64,000 bases of DNA, from positions 72,867 through 136,866 of the forward strand of contig CAMLLD010000004.1 of NCBI GenBank assembly GCA_946480785.1, given 5' to 3'. The notes below the pieces were generated by a model. That model ran no database searches. It was not told the origin of the DNA and saw only the letters and a list, made by a program, of their open reading frames with translations. The stretch is from an uncultured Blastocatellia bacterium. Its GTDB lineage: Bacteria > Acidobacteriota > Blastocatellia > Pyrinomonadales > Pyrinomonadaceae. The position numbers and the translations under genes are program-made. Position 1 is the stretch's first letter. Every line of letters begins with the position of its first letter. Positions 35,886 through 46,700 of this stretch are shown here, piece by piece.

Positions 35886-37283
35886 GTGAAATCCCTGTTC
35901 GATAAACTCTGGCAAGCTCACGTCGTGCGTGAGGCGCAGGGCGAGCCGACGCTGCTCTACATCGATCTGCACCTAATTCACGAGGTCACGTCTCCCCAGG
36001 CTTTCGTCGGTCTCCGCCAGGCGGGCCGCAAGGTGCGCCGTCCGGATCTGACCTTCGGCACGGTCGACCACAACGTGCCGACCACCGACCGCAGTCTGCC
36101 GATCGCCGATGCGGTCGCCGCCAATCAAGTCGAAACACTGCGGCGCAACTGCAAAGAGTTTGGGATTGAGTTGTTCGACATTCACTCGCCCGAACAGGGC
36201 ATCGTGCACGTCATTGGACCAGAGCTTGGTCTGACGCAGCCGGGCATGACGATCGTCTGCGGCGATAGTCACACGAGTACGCACGGCGCATTCGGCGCGC
36301 TCGCGTTTGGCATCGGCACGAGCGAAGTCGAACACGTGCTGGCGACGCAGTGTCTGCCGCAGAACAAGCCACGCACGATGAAGGTTGAGGTGAGCGGCTC
36401 GTTGCCCGAAGGTGTGACGGCGAAGGATCTCGCGCTCGCGATCATCGGCCGCATCGGCACTGACGGCGCGACCGGTTATGTCATCGAGTACACGGGCGCA
36501 GCGGTGCGCGCGCTTTCGATGGAAGGCCGCATGACATTGTGCAACATGAGCATCGAGGCGGGCGCGCGCGCGGGCATGATCGCGCCTGACGAGACGACGT
36601 TTGCGTATTTGAAAGGCCGGAGATTCGCGCCCGAAGGTTGGGAAAGAGCGTTGGACCACTGGCGCACGTTTGTGAGTGACGACGACGCTATGTTTGACGC
36701 AGTGGTGGAGATTGATGCGTCGCGACTGGAACCGTTCGTGACGTGGGGCACGAGTCCGGGCATGGTTGTGCCGGTGACGAGTTGTGTGCCCGATCCGGCG
36801 GAGACGACGAACGCGACCGATCGCCAGGCAGCCGAACGTGCGCTCGAATACATGGCGCTCGCGCCGCACACGAGCATTCAGGAGATCGCGATCGATCGCG
36901 CGTTCATCGGCTCGTGTACGAACGCGCGGCTCGAAGATCTACGCGCTGCCGCCCGGGTGGTGAAGGGTTATCGCGTTAGTTCGTCGGTGAGCGCGATGGT
37001 GGTGCCGGGTTCGCAGGAAGTGAAGCGCGCGGCCGAGCGCGAAGGCCTCGATCGCATTTTTAGTGAAGCGGGTTTTGAGTGGCGCGAGGCGGGTTGTTCG
37101 ATGTGTCTCGGGATGAATGCCGACGTTCTCGAACCGGGCCAGCGTTGTGCTTCCACGAGTAATCGCAACTTCGAGGGACGCCAGGGACGCGGCGGCCGCA
37201 CGCATCTCGTGAGTCCGATGATGGCCGCTGCGGCGGCGATCAAAGGCCACTTTACGGACGTGCGCGAGTGGGAGTTTAAGTAA
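35886..37283 (+). CDS. leuC: 3-isopropylmalate dehydratase large subunit
   Basis: LeuC and LeuD form the aconitase-type isomerase of leucine synthesis. The 465-residue protein has the 4Fe-4S ligands: Cys in GSCTN (near 343) and in CSMCLGMN (C404, C407). [14 protein letters not shown] and [19 protein letters not shown] are also diagnostic. Start is GTG 35886, 6 bp after leuB. leuD starts 4 bp downstream. Confidence 0.96.
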   Translation: MKSLFDKLWQAHVVREAQGEPTLLYIDLHLIHEVTSPQAFVGLRQAGRKVRRPDLTFGTVDHNVPTTDRSLPIADAVAANQVETLRRNCKEFGIELFDIHSPEQGIVHVIGPELGLTQPGMTIVCGDSHTSTHGAFGALAFGIGTSEVEHVLATQCLPQNKPRTMKVEVSGSLPEGVTAKDLALAIIGRIGTDGATGYVIEYTGAAVRALSMEGRMTLCNMSIEAGARAGMIAPDETTFAYLKGRRFAPEGWERALDHWRTFVSDDDAMFDAVVEIDASRLEPFVTWGTSPGMVVPVTSCVPDPAETTNATDRQAAERALEYMALAPHTSIQEIAIDRAFIGSCTNARLEDLRAAARVVKGYRVSSSVSAMVVPGSQEVKRAAEREGLDRIFSEAGFEWREAGCSMCLGMNADVLEPGQRCASTSNRNFEGRQGRGGRTHLVSPMMAAAAAIKGHFTDVREWEFK

Positions 37284-37287
37284 GGAC

Positions 37288-37863
37288 ATGCAGCCGTTCA
37301 CGAAACACACCGGACTGGTGGCGCCGCTCGCGCGAGCGAACGTCGATACGGACCAGATCATTCCGAAGCAGTTTTTGAAACGCATCGAGCGCACCGGGTT
37401 TGGTGAGTTTCTGTTTTACGACTGGCGCTATTTGCCGGATGGTAGTGCAAACCCGGCGTTTGTGCTGAACGAGCCGCGGTATCGAGGCGCGTCGATTCTC
37501 GTCGCGGACAAGAATTTTGGTTGTGGATCGTCGCGCGAGCATGCGCCGTGGGCGCTGGGGGAGTTTGGGTTTCGAGTAATCATTGCGCCATCGTTTGCGG
37601 ACATCTTCGCGAACAATTGTTTCAAGAACGGAATGCTGCCGATCGCGCTGCCGGTCGAAGAGATCATGAGCCGGGCAAAACAAATTGAGGGTTATGCGCT
37701 GACGGTCGATCTGGAAACACAGATGATCACGGATGAGAACGGATTGGCGGTTCGGTTTGAGGTTAGTGCTTTTCAGCGTTACTGCCTGCTGGAAGGGCTG
37801 GACGACATCGGACTCACGCTAAGACACGAAGAGGCCATCAAGGCTTACGAGGCCTCTCGATGA
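37288..37863 (+). CDS. leuD: 3-isopropylmalate dehydratase small subunit
   Basis: This 191-residue swivel-domain partner of LeuC has [16 protein letters not shown], the substrate loop [14 protein letters not shown], and [17 protein letters not shown]. It is the last gene of leuABCD. Its final 26 bp overlap the 3' end of the convergent galactose operon, an arrangement that could give antisense interaction between the two transcripts. Confidence 0.96.
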   Translation: MQPFTKHTGLVAPLARANVDTDQIIPKQFLKRIERTGFGEFLFYDWRYLPDGSANPAFVLNEPRYRGASILVADKNFGCGSSREHAPWALGEFGFRVIIAPSFADIFANNCFKNGMLPIALPVEEIMSRAKQIEGYALTVDLETQMITDENGLAVRFEVSAFQRYCLLEGLDDIGLTLRHEEAIKAYEASR

Positions 37864-38479
37864 CGTCGATTTCGCTGTAGAACGTGTTGCCCTCGTTGTC
37901 GTACAACTCCGTCATGTAACAATCAAATAGCAGGTAACGATACTTGCCTAAAGTTCCGCTCGCGTCTCTCACGCTGACGCCGTATTGTCCGCCGTCCTCA
38001 CCTTGTTGCGGTAACGTGCTCACGGTCGCGATGAACTTCCACCCGCGTGTTGCCGGATCGATCCCGCGCTTCGGATTTAGATCGAGTTGTGGCTCGGTTC
38101 CTGCAGCGGCGTAGAGTTTGTACAACTGTGGACCACGACTGTTCGGATGCCACGAGTAAGAATTGATCTGTGCGATGTCGATGACGTTGCCGAGGTCCAT
38201 GCGGAAGCGTCCGCCGGAACTCCCGGAATTGAAGAAGACGTTTGCGCCGGGATCGTCTTCGATGCTCGGCAAACGTCCGTCGATCAAAGCGGAGAGATCC
38301 GCGCTGTTGGGATCGAGATCGCCGTCGATGAGGGTGAGTTTCGCGGTTGTCGCGGCGTCGTTGGCGACTGGTGACGGTACGTCTTTGAATTTGAATTCGC
38401 GAGTCGCCGCGCCGTTGGGGTTGTGATTGACGACCACGATGAACGTGGTGCAAATAAGAAAAAATAGATTCAGGCGCAT
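37838..38479 (-). CDS. Secreted protein with discoidin-like (F5/8 type C) domain
   Basis: The 213-residue product has a short Sec signal ([17 protein letters not shown]). One domain follows with the sequence pattern of a discoidin-like galactose-binding fold ([19 protein letters not shown] and [10 protein letters not shown], ending EIDVIERP). Such domains bind sugars outside the cell. ATG 38479 lies 10 bp inside the end of galM, so it is coupled to the galactose operon; a longer reading frame extending upstream is an artefact of that overlap. It is the last gene of the operon and overlaps leuD tail to tail. Confidence 0.7.
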   Translation of the reverse strand: MRLNLFFLICTTFIVVVNHNPNGAATREFKFKDVPSPVANDAATTAKLTLIDGDLDPNSADLSALIDGRLPSIEDDPGANVFFNSGSSGGRFRMDLGNVIDIAQINSYSWHPNSRGPQLYKLYAAAGTEPQLDLNPKRGIDPATRGWKFIATVSTLPQQGEDGGQYGVSVRDASGTLGKYRYLLFDCYMTELYDNEGNTFYSEIDVIERPRKP

Positions 38480-39519
38480 GTGAAACGGTAAAGCGAGACG
38501 TGGCGATAAACTTCGCTGGGACGCAACACCGTGCTCGGGAAGTTTGGGTGGTTGGGTGAATCGGGAAAGTGCTGCGGCTCGAGACACAAAGCCGCGTACT
38601 TGTTGTAGACCACGCCACGCTTGCCGCTGAAGCTGCCGTCGAGAAAGTTGCCTGAGTAGAACTGCATGCCTGGTTGGTCGGTGAGTATCTCCAGCACGCG
38701 TCCGGATCGAGGATCGTAAAGCCGCGCGCCCAACCGCAAAGAACTGTCGTGATCCTCCGACGCGCTCTTGCGAGCGAAATCGTTCAAGACGAAGTTGTGA
38801 TCGTAACCACCGGCCGCTGCGAGATCTTTTCCGATCGCTTTGCCGCCACGAAAATCCCACGGCGTGTTCTCGACCCGCGCGATCTCGCCGGTAGGGATCA
38901 GGTCCTTCGAAACCGGTGTAAACGCATCAGCGTTGAGCGTCAACTCATGGCTCAAAATATCCCCGCCACCCGCGAGATTGAAGTATGAGTGGTTCGTTAA
39001 GTTCACGATCGTGGCGTGATCGGTCGTCGCGCGATAATCGATCTTCAGTTCGTTGCCGGCCAGCGTGTAGGTAACTTCCGCACGCAAGTTACCGGGATAA
39101 CCTTCTTCACCATCATGGCTCAAGTACTCGAGCCGCAAACTCACAGCGTCACTGTCCGTCTGATCAATCACTTCCCACACGCGCTTATCAAATCCACGAA
39201 ACCCGCCATGCAGATGATTCACGCCATCATTTTGCGTGAGCTGATACTCGATTCCATCGAGTGAAAACTTCCCGCGTGCGATGCGATTCGCATATCTTCC
39301 GATCAGCGGGCCAAAGTAAAGCGGATTCTGAACGTACTCGTCGAGCGTGTCGAAACCCAGCACCACGTCAGCGAACGATCCATTTCGATCCGGCACGAGC
39401 AGCGACACGACCGCGCCGCCATAGTTCGTGATCGCCACCTGAAACCCGTCCGTGTTCTTCAACGTGTAGATGCTAACGTCGCGACCATCCCTACTCCCGA
39501 AATGATTCTGCGTGATCAC
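38470..39519 (-). CDS. galM: Aldose 1-epimerase (mutarotase)
   Basis: GalM interconverts alpha and beta anomers of galactose and related sugars. The 349-residue protein has the family blocks ITNYGGAVVSLLVPDRNG, GRYANRIARGKF, HLHGGFRGFDKRVW (catalytic His region), LTNHSYFNLAG (second His) and a late CLEPQHFPDSPN with catalytic Glu. GTG 39519 overlaps the upstream stop (GTGA), and the extension up to 39633 is inside the preceding gene. It lacks a signal peptide, so it is cytoplasmic. Confidence 0.93.
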   Translation of the reverse strand: MITQNHFGSRDGRDVSIYTLKNTDGFQVAITNYGGAVVSLLVPDRNGSFADVVLGFDTLDEYVQNPLYFGPLIGRYANRIARGKFSLDGIEYQLTQNDGVNHLHGGFRGFDKRVWEVIDQTDSDAVSLRLEYLSHDGEEGYPGNLRAEVTYTLAGNELKIDYRATTDHATIVNLTNHSYFNLAGGGDILSHELTLNADAFTPVSKDLIPTGEIARVENTPWDFRGGKAIGKDLAAAGGYDHNFVLNDFARKSASEDHDSSLRLGARLYDPRSGRVLEILTDQPGMQFYSGNFLDGSFSGKRGVVYNKYAALCLEPQHFPDSPNHPNFPSTVLRPSEVYRHVSLYRFTCA

Positions 39520-40265
39520 TTGCGCAACTCGCCGAACACGCGGTTCGCTTCTTCCAACGTTTCGATCGAACCGACGTCGTACCACAGCCCCGGCACTTTC
39601 CACACGTAGAACGGCACGCGCGGATAGAGCCATTGGACCAGGCGGCCCGGCTGATCGGGATTGTTTCCTTCGGCGATGTATTGATGAATCAACGGCAGGG
39701 TCGACTTGGGATAGTAGTAAAGCGCGATACCCGTGAGCGTGCTCTTCGGCTCCTTCGGTTTCTCTTCGAAATACGTGATGCGATTCTCAGCGTCGATCTC
39801 GATCGCGTTGTACTTCTTGATCTGTTCGAGATCGCCGACGTCGTAAACGCCCGTCACCGGCGCGTTCTTCTGCCGGCAGTAATCGCCAAACTCGGAAAGA
39901 TCTTCGCTGAACAAATTGTCGCCGCCGATCACGATCACGTCGTCGTCGATCGCAAACTTCGTCAACACGAGATGCATGTCGCCAATCGCGCCGAGCTTGT
40001 TTGAGTCATCGGTGCTGCCGTCGTTGACGATCGTGAAACGGAAATGCAGGTCCGGACGATAGCCCTTGGCCCAGCTTTCAAAATGCGTGTCAAACTTCGC
40101 ATTCGTGACGATGTAAGCCTGGTCGATGTAGCTGATGTCGGCGACGTTGTCGAGCACGTGCTCCATCATCGGCTTGCCCGCGACCGGCAGCAGCGGCTTG
40201 GGCTGATTGAGTGTCAACGGATAGAGACGCGTGGCATAACCCGCGGCCAGAATGATCAGTTTCAT
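39516..40265 (-). CDS. Sugar-1-phosphate nucleotidyltransferase
   Basis: This 249-residue member of the NTP_transferase family has LAAGYATRLYPLTLNQPKP with the Gly-rich nucleotide loop and the signature Arg and Lys. GGDNLF and FEEKPKEP follow in the expected order, then YDVGSIETL. RmlA/GalU-type enzymes make dNDP- or UDP-sugars from sugar 1-phosphates. Between galK and galM it could activate galactose 1-phosphate without a GalT, but the nucleotide and sugar specificity is not visible. Both ends have 4-bp overlaps with neighbours. Confidence 0.87.
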   Translation of the reverse strand: MKLIILAAGYATRLYPLTLNQPKPLLPVAGKPMMEHVLDNVADISYIDQAYIVTNAKFDTHFESWAKGYRPDLHFRFTIVNDGSTDDSNKLGAIGDMHLVLTKFAIDDDVIVIGGDNLFSEDLSEFGDYCRQKNAPVTGVYDVGDLEQIKKYNAIEIDAENRITYFEEKPKEPKSTLTGIALYYYPKSTLPLIHQYIAEGNNPDQPGRLVQWLYPRVPFYVWKVPGLWYDVGSIETLEEANRVFGELRK

Positions 40266-41389
40266 CGAATTTCTTCCGCCCCATTTGAAGCCTCGCAAAC
40301 GTAGATCTCCGGCCTCAGTTTCGTGATTCGTTCGTACTCGCTCGCGACGTAACGCTTGAATTCTTCGACCCTTGCGACGTCGACCAAGTTCACTGTCGAA
40401 CCGCCAAAGCCGCCGCCCGTCATGCGCGCGCCGTAAACGCCTGCGACTTTGTTCGCCAGCTCCACCATCAAATCCAACTCTTCGCTGCTAACTTCGTAAT
40501 CGTCGCGCAAACTGCGATGCGACGCCGCCATCAACTCACCAAAACGATGCAGATCGTGTTGCTCCAACGCTTCGCCCGCCGCCAACACGCGCGCGTTTTC
40601 CGTTATCACGTGCAGGCAGCGACGATAAACCACTGCGTCAAGATCGCGGCCGTATTGTTCGAGCTGTGCGAGCGTCACGTCGCGCAGCGCCCGCACGTTT
40701 GGCAGGAACTGGGCCAGATGCTTTACACCAGTTTCGCATTGTGCGCGCCGTTCATTGTAAGCGTTCGACGCGAGCGCATGTTTCACCATCGTGTTGCAAA
40801 TAACTAGGTTCACTGTGTCAGGCAGCGGCAGCAGTTTGTAATCGAGCGAACGACAGTCGAGCAGCAGCGCCCTTTGTTCTTTACCGAACAGAGACACGAA
40901 CTGATCCATGATGCCGACACGCGCGCCGACGTATTCGTTTTCCGCTTGCTGACACAACAACGCGAGCTCGCGTCGATCGATCGTCACGTTTGAATTCGCC
41001 ACGAGCGCGCACGCAGTCGCGACTTCGACCGCGGCAGAAGAGCTCAAGCCGGAACCGAGCGGCACTTCGCCGCGCAGCTCGAGCCGTGCGCCGCGCAAAC
41101 GATGACCGGCGCGTTCGAGCATCACGGCGACGCCGATTGCGTAGTCGCTCCAGTGATGTTCAGACGCGCGCTGCGGCTGGTCCAGATCGAACTCGATCTC
41201 GTCGTCGAAGCGGTCGGATTTGATTTGCAGTTTGCGATCGTCGCGCGGCCAGAGCGTGGCGAACACAGACAGGTTGATCGCTGCCGGCATCACGAAGCCG
41301 TCGTTGTAATCGGTATGTTCGCCGATCAGATTGACCCGCCCGGGCGCGCGAAACTTTCGTGGAGAATCATTGTTGTGGGTTTGCGACAT
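40262..41389 (-). CDS. galK: Galactokinase
   Basis: GalK phosphorylates alpha-D-galactose to galactose 1-phosphate. The 375-residue GHMP kinase has the galactokinase signature GRVNLIGEHTDYNDG, ATP loop PLGSGLSSSAAVEVA, and GARMTGGGFGGSTVNLV, all intact. It overlaps the DUF4440-like gene by 23 bp upstream and the nucleotidyltransferase by 4 bp downstream. No galT follows; the nucleotidyltransferase may replace it. Confidence 0.95.
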   Translation of the reverse strand: MSQTHNNDSPRKFRAPGRVNLIGEHTDYNDGFVMPAAINLSVFATLWPRDDRKLQIKSDRFDDEIEFDLDQPQRASEHHWSDYAIGVAVMLERAGHRLRGARLELRGEVPLGSGLSSSAAVEVATACALVANSNVTIDRRELALLCQQAENEYVGARVGIMDQFVSLFGKEQRALLLDCRSLDYKLLPLPDTVNLVICNTMVKHALASNAYNERRAQCETGVKHLAQFLPNVRALRDVTLAQLEQYGRDLDAVVYRRCLHVITENARVLAAGEALEQHDLHRFGELMAASHRSLRDDYEVSSEELDLMVELANKVAGVYGARMTGGGFGGSTVNLVDVARVEEFKRYVASEYERITKLRPEIYVCEASNGAEEIR

Positions 41390-42212
41390 CGAGCACTATC
41401 CGCCACACGCCATTTTCGTTTTGCCAGATCCTGACATAGCTGCCGCGTTCAGTCACGCTGGCGGCGTTTGTGACTTCGTAAGTGCCGTAAGTGTAGCCGA
41501 GATCGCCGGAGTGCGAGACGTCGCCGCCCACGGTGGTCCAACTCACCTGTCCCTTCGCAGCTTCGAGCGCGTTGGCGGAGACGTTGCGGCCGAGGTAAGG
41601 GAGATTGCCAACGCGATAAAGGCGCACGTTGGGCGAGGCGTAAGACATGAAGGCTTTGACCAAACCGTGTTTGTTGCTGACGTCCAGGTATTTGCGATCC
41701 CAATCGAGCAGTTCGCGGCGCGCGATCGCAACGTCGACGCGTTGAATTTTTGCGGGTGGTTTTGGTTCGGACGGCTGCCAAAGCGTTTGTGGACCACCAG
41801 ACATCGGATGACTGATGCCGAGATCTACGACAAACTTCCACGTGCCATCAGGCTGTTTCTTCCAGAGCGTGACGAAGTGGCCGTAGCCCGCGGGCTTCGC
41901 GTCTGAAACGTCTTCCTTGAACTCCCATGGTCCAGTGGTGAAACCGAGATCGCCCGCGGCGGCCATGCCGGCGAACGCCGGTTGCCAGGCGAGTAGCGGA
42001 TGCTTGTCGGAAGGCGGAACGGGATGTTCGTTCATCCACTTCTTGCCGTTGACGGCTGTGGGCCGAAACAGGAGCCCGTCGTCGGCGATGAACGCGAGGA
42101 ACGCGTCGCGCGTGTTCTTCTCCGCCGCCATGCGCGAGAACGCCTGTTCCGTTTGGACCATCTGCTGCAACGGCGTCTGAAACAATAGTGTAAGTAGCAG
42201 TAGTGCTTTCAT
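41367..42212 (-). CDS. Secreted protein with two NTF2-like (DUF4440/SnoaL-type) halves
   Basis: The 281-residue protein has a short Sec signal (MKALLLLTLLF) and two similar halves of about 125 residues. Each has a helical start (QTEQAFSRMAAEKNTRDAF; LLDWDRKYLDVSNKHGLVKAF) and a sheet ending in W..V.D.. (TWKFVVDLGI; VWRIVLDVAN). That is the NTF2-like fold seen in DUF4440 proteins, duplicated. Its function is unknown; the family includes small-molecule binders and isomerases. It is coupled by 4 bp to the upstream ABC ATPase and by 23 bp to galK. Confidence 0.75.
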   Translation of the reverse strand: MKALLLLTLLFQTPLQQMVQTEQAFSRMAAEKNTRDAFLAFIADDGLLFRPTAVNGKKWMNEHPVPPSDKHPLLAWQPAFAGMAAAGDLGFTTGPWEFKEDVSDAKPAGYGHFVTLWKKQPDGTWKFVVDLGISHPMSGGPQTLWQPSEPKPPAKIQRVDVAIARRELLDWDRKYLDVSNKHGLVKAFMSYASPNVRLYRVGNLPYLGRNVSANALEAAKGQVSWTTVGGDVSHSGDLGYTYGTYEVTNAASVTERGSYVRIWQNENGVWRIVLDVANPQQ

Positions 42213-43717
42213 TGGTTTTTAGAAAGGGCTCCAACGGCCGCAGCCAACACGCTTTCCGGTGTCCACTCGTCGATCGATCTCACTTCCGACAATCTTCCGC
42301 GGCTCATCACTGCGAGTCGATCGCACATCCCAAACAACTCCGGCAGATACGAGCTCACCATTAGCACCGCTTTGTTCTGCTCGGCGCAGGCGGCGATCGT
42401 TTCGTAAACCTGCGCTTTGCTACCGATGTCGATGCCGCGTGTCGGCTCGTCAAGCAGAAGCACGTCCGCGTCCTGATGCAACAGCCGCGCGAGTGCGACC
42501 TTTTGCTGGTTACCGCCGGACAACGAACCAACTGCTTGCTGCACGCCGCGTGTTTTGATCTTCAACGCGTTGACGAGTCGCTCGGCTTGTTTTCGTTGCG
42601 CACGTAAGTCGAGCCAGCCAAGACGCGAACAGGTGTCGAACTTGGTGACTGTTACGTTGTCCGCAAGCGATTGGTTCAGCGTCAAGCCGTCGCTTTTGCG
42701 ATCCTCGCTAAGATAACCAAAGCCTTCGACGAGACGCATCGCGGGCGTGCTGCTTCGCCCGCGCAAAGCGTTTTTGTTGACTGCGATCGTGCCGCTCGTG
42801 GGTGGTTCGAGACCGAAGATCGCGCGCAGCAGCGGCGTGCGGCCGGAGCCCATGAGACCGGCGATACCGAGGATCTCGCCGCGACGAAGTTCGAAGCTCG
42901 CGTCTTTCAGCAGCGGCGGCGACGCGAGATTTCGGACGTCGAGAATCGTTTCGTGGATCGCGTTTTTGTTTTTGCGTTCGGGGAAAAGGTTTTGTTGCGC
43001 GCGACCGACCATCTTCGCGATCAGTTCGTCGTCGCTTGTCGTGGCGATGTCGCCGGTCGCGACGCTGCGTCCGTCACGCAAGACGGTGAAGCGATCCGCG
43101 ATCTGGCGCACTTCTTCGAGGAAGTGGCTGATGTAGATCACGGAGATGCCTTCCGAGCTGAGGCGGCGGATGAGTTGAAAGAGGTTAGCGACGTCGTCGC
43201 GTTGCAGACTGCTGGTTGGCTCGTCCATCAGGATGATGCGCGCGCGTGCTGCAAGCGCCCGCGAAATTTCTACAATTTGTCGCGCGGCGACCGGCAGATC
43301 GCCGACGCGTTTTTCCGGACGGATATCGGCGTGATGAAACGTGCGCAGCACTTCGTTTGTGCGCGCGATCAGTTGCTCGCGATCGAGCCAGCCGAAGTGC
43401 GACGACTCGATGCCCATCAGCACGTTTTCGGCGACGGAGAGATGCGGGCAGAGGGAGAGTTCCTGGTGAATGAGCGCGATGCCGTTGGTGCGTGCGTCGA
43501 GTGGGCTCGTTGGTGAATAAGGATGGCCGTCGAGTTCAATGCGGCCGGCGTCGGGTTTTAGTGAGCCGGCGATCACGTTCATCAGCGTGCTCTTGCCCGC
43601 GCCGTTCTCGCCGATCAGCGCGTGCACTTCGCCCGGACGCAGTTCGAGATCGACACCGTCGAGCGCGATAGTTGGACCAAACGCCTTACGAATTCCTTTA
43701 AGCGAAAGCGCCGTCAT
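42209..43717 (-). CDS. Sugar ABC transporter ATP-binding protein (RbsA/MglA type, two ATPase domains)
   Basis: The 502-residue protein has two ABC ATPase halves. The first has Walker A GENGAGKST (about 36-44) and Walker B ILMDEPTSSL. The second has a degenerate Walker A (GLMGSGRTPL) but a canonical signature LSGGNQQKVALARLL and DVLLLDEPTRGIDIG, as in RbsA/MglA proteins. There is no permease or binding protein in this operon. The matching RbsC- and RbsB-like genes lie at 20009-22000, also without an ATPase, so the three may form one transporter. Confidence 0.93.
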   Translation of the reverse strand: MTALSLKGIRKAFGPTIALDGVDLELRPGEVHALIGENGAGKSTLMNVIAGSLKPDAGRIELDGHPYSPTSPLDARTNGIALIHQELSLCPHLSVAENVLMGIESSHFGWLDREQLIARTNEVLRTFHHADIRPEKRVGDLPVAARQIVEISRALAARARIILMDEPTSSLQRDDVANLFQLIRRLSSEGISVIYISHFLEEVRQIADRFTVLRDGRSVATGDIATTSDDELIAKMVGRAQQNLFPERKNKNAIHETILDVRNLASPPLLKDASFELRRGEILGIAGLMGSGRTPLLRAIFGLEPPTSGTIAVNKNALRGRSSTPAMRLVEGFGYLSEDRKSDGLTLNQSLADNVTVTKFDTCSRLGWLDLRAQRKQAERLVNALKIKTRGVQQAVGSLSGGNQQKVALARLLHQDADVLLLDEPTRGIDIGSKAQVYETIAACAEQNKAVLMVSSYLPELFGMCDRLAVMSRGRLSEVRSIDEWTPESVLAAAVGALSKNQ

Positions 43718-46700
43718 AAGCCGTAGAGTAGTTGTGCGGGTTTCACCGTGTCACGTTCGTTCGAACCGGTGATAGCCAGGATGCGGATCTGATCGTTGTT
43801 CGGCAGCGTCAACGTCGTTGCGTTTACGGGTACGTCGATGGTGTAAGCAAAGAGGTACGAGTAAGCGTAAGCCTCGTTCGTGCCGGCCACCGTGTGATGG
43901 TGCGACGCGAACCACGCCAGTGGCGCGCGCTTGATGAAGCCGGGCGTGATGCCAGTCATCTCGCCGTAAGGATCGATGCGCGTGCGCGGTCGTTGCATCT
44001 GCGCAGCGATGTCCGGCGGCGTGTCGGGCGGCGGCGTGCGCGGCGGAATTTTTACTTCCACCTCTTTCCATTGCCGGTCGTACCACTGGCCGATGAAGCC
44101 GCCCCAGTTTTGAATCGTTAGTTCGTTCGACTCGTTGCCGATGCGAAACGTCGCCTTCTCGTCACCACTGACAGCAGCCGCAAGCACGTACAAACGGCGC
44201 GTTCCGGCGGGCAGTTGAATCGTTTGCCCATGCGGGACCAGGACGTTCACTTTTCCACTCGCAAGCTGAAACCTGATACCACCGTACGCCAGCTCACTCG
44301 GCAGCATCTCTGCCGGCAGCGTATTCCCTTCACCGTCAAATCCCGCCTTCAATCTCTCCCCGTCATTCGACGCGCCCGCGAGATCGTAAGGGAGGTTAAT
44401 GGGGTTCGATTGCGGCACGCGCGAATTAAGAGCGGATTGCGACGCTAGCTTCAGGGCGAAGGTCCGTGGTTGATATCGCGTAAGGCTCGTGACGAGCTGA
44501 CCTTTAACGATCTTCGGCGCGGGATCTCGCTTCGCGTCAGCAAGCGGTAGCTCCTGCGCGTTCACTTCGCGCGCCGCGATCACCGGTGCTGGAAATACGA
44601 CGCGCACATCCGGCACGCCGCGCCCATCGAGCTCAACCATCCGCACGATCAACTCGTCCGAATCTTCCGCTTTCTTCAAGGCAAGCACGCGCACGCGATC
44701 CGTGTTCAAGCGCAGGATCGAAAATGTTTTTCCTAAACGTCCGGTGTGCTTCGAACTTTCAAACGCGATCAGCGACTGATTCAAACGCTGCGCCTGCCAA
44801 TCGGTTCGCTCACGACGCCAGTCACCCTCGTGCGCGGCTAATCCATAATCAAATCGATGCCGGCCCCAGTCCTGTGTCGCCTGATCGGCGTAACCTGCGC
44901 GTGGACTAATGCCCGGCGTACGCAGCAACGTCAAGCGCAACGTCTTATCATCCGGTTTATCTGAGCCGTACTTACAATCGGAAAGAATCGTCACGCCAAA
45001 CGCGCCGCTGCGATCCGTGAGATCGAACCACTGATGCGACGGCACCTCAAACTTCCGTTCGTCGTTATTGCCGCGTTCGATCGTGCCGATGTCCCAGTTG
45101 TACGTCGCCTTCGCATTCGCGGCGGTGAGCGGAAACGTGGCTTTCAAATTTGCATTGCTCGTCTTCCAGTCGATGACGTTACTAAACTCGACGCGATTGC
45201 CGGCATCGCCTGCCGACAAGCGCACGATCTGTAGATACCTCGATCCTTCAGTTTCACGCCTGACCTCGATCGCCACACGCGCCGGGCCGTCTTCCACCAC
45301 GTGCATCTCCGCCGGGCCACTCACGTATGCGCGCGGCGCTTTCTGTTGATCGGACCAGTCCATGTTCCACGCGGGCCACTGCGTCGGCGTGTCGTTCTTG
45401 AGCGCGAGCCGCAGCGGCGCCTCGAGCAATTCGCGCTTCAGTTTCTTGTCGAAAATACTCGCGACGTCGCCATCGCGATTCAACTGCAAGCGATAACGCT
45501 GGTTTTCCAGCGACGAATCCGTCGCCTTCAGTTCCGATGGCTTCCGCAAGACACTTGGAGGTCCGAGCTTCACGTCGTAAACCGCGTAACCCACCGACGG
45601 CACGTGGGCCAGAAATAACAACTTCGTCGCATTGCCTTCATTACCAGCCACCTGCGCCGGAACCTCGCGGCCGTCAGGCCCGGTGACATGGACCACGTAA
45701 ATTGAGCCAAGCGGCAACGACACCGTCGCCTCAACCACATCTTCACGCTCGATATTCAGCGGGTTGTAAACAACGATCGCCGCGCCGCGCGTCTGCGTGT
45801 TCAGCTCCGACGCGATTCCTTCCGTCGCACTCGTCAATACACCCGCAAACTGGTTCATCGCGATCACGTCGTCATTCCACGAAAACTCAAACGCTTTCGG
45901 CGTCGCCGTGCCCGGCAGGATGTCGTGAAACTGTCCGCCCATCACGAGCGTCCACGCATTGTTCAACCGTTGCTGCGGATACACACGACTGCCCAGCCAC
46001 GCAGCGCCGACCGACGCCTTCTCCGCCGCATCAGCAAGCAGTTCGTTCTTGCGGTTCCAACGCTTTTGATAAGCCTCTGACGTGATCGAGCCCGCCGAAT
46101 GATCCGTCAACAACAGATCGCCTTCGTAACGCGGCAAGCCTTTGATCTGCTCGGGACGAATGTTCAAAAACATCTGTTCGGAAGTTGACGACACGACTTT
46201 CAATGGACCATCGTTCTTCGCCAGGATCGATTCCAACATGCGCACGGAGTCTTCACGCGGCGAGCCGCCGGTGTCGCCGGTGCCGTAGTACTGATAGTCG
46301 GTGAACAGTCCACTCACGCGCCCGTTGCGTTGCACGCGTGCGGGCCAGTCGACCGGATTGTTGCGCGCATTCGGATCCGTGATGACGGGACTGCGACTGA
46401 TGTCCTCTCTGATCTGGCCGCCGTAACTGCCGGGATTGAACGCCGCGATCACGCCGCGCCCGTCAGGCCCTTGCCACCAACCGACATTGAACGGAATCCC
46501 ACGCGGCGTTTCTTCGATCGAGCCGGGGCCGCCGCCGGGCGCCGCCGAGTTCCACGTGAGTTTCTGCGTTGAGAATCCTTTGATCCCTGCGTGGGCCAGG
46601 ATGCTCGGCAGCGAAGCGGGAAAACCGAAACAGTCGGGCAGCATGTACTCCGCGCTCGTCTTCCCAAACTCGCGCTGAAAAAATTTGTTGCCGTAAAGGA

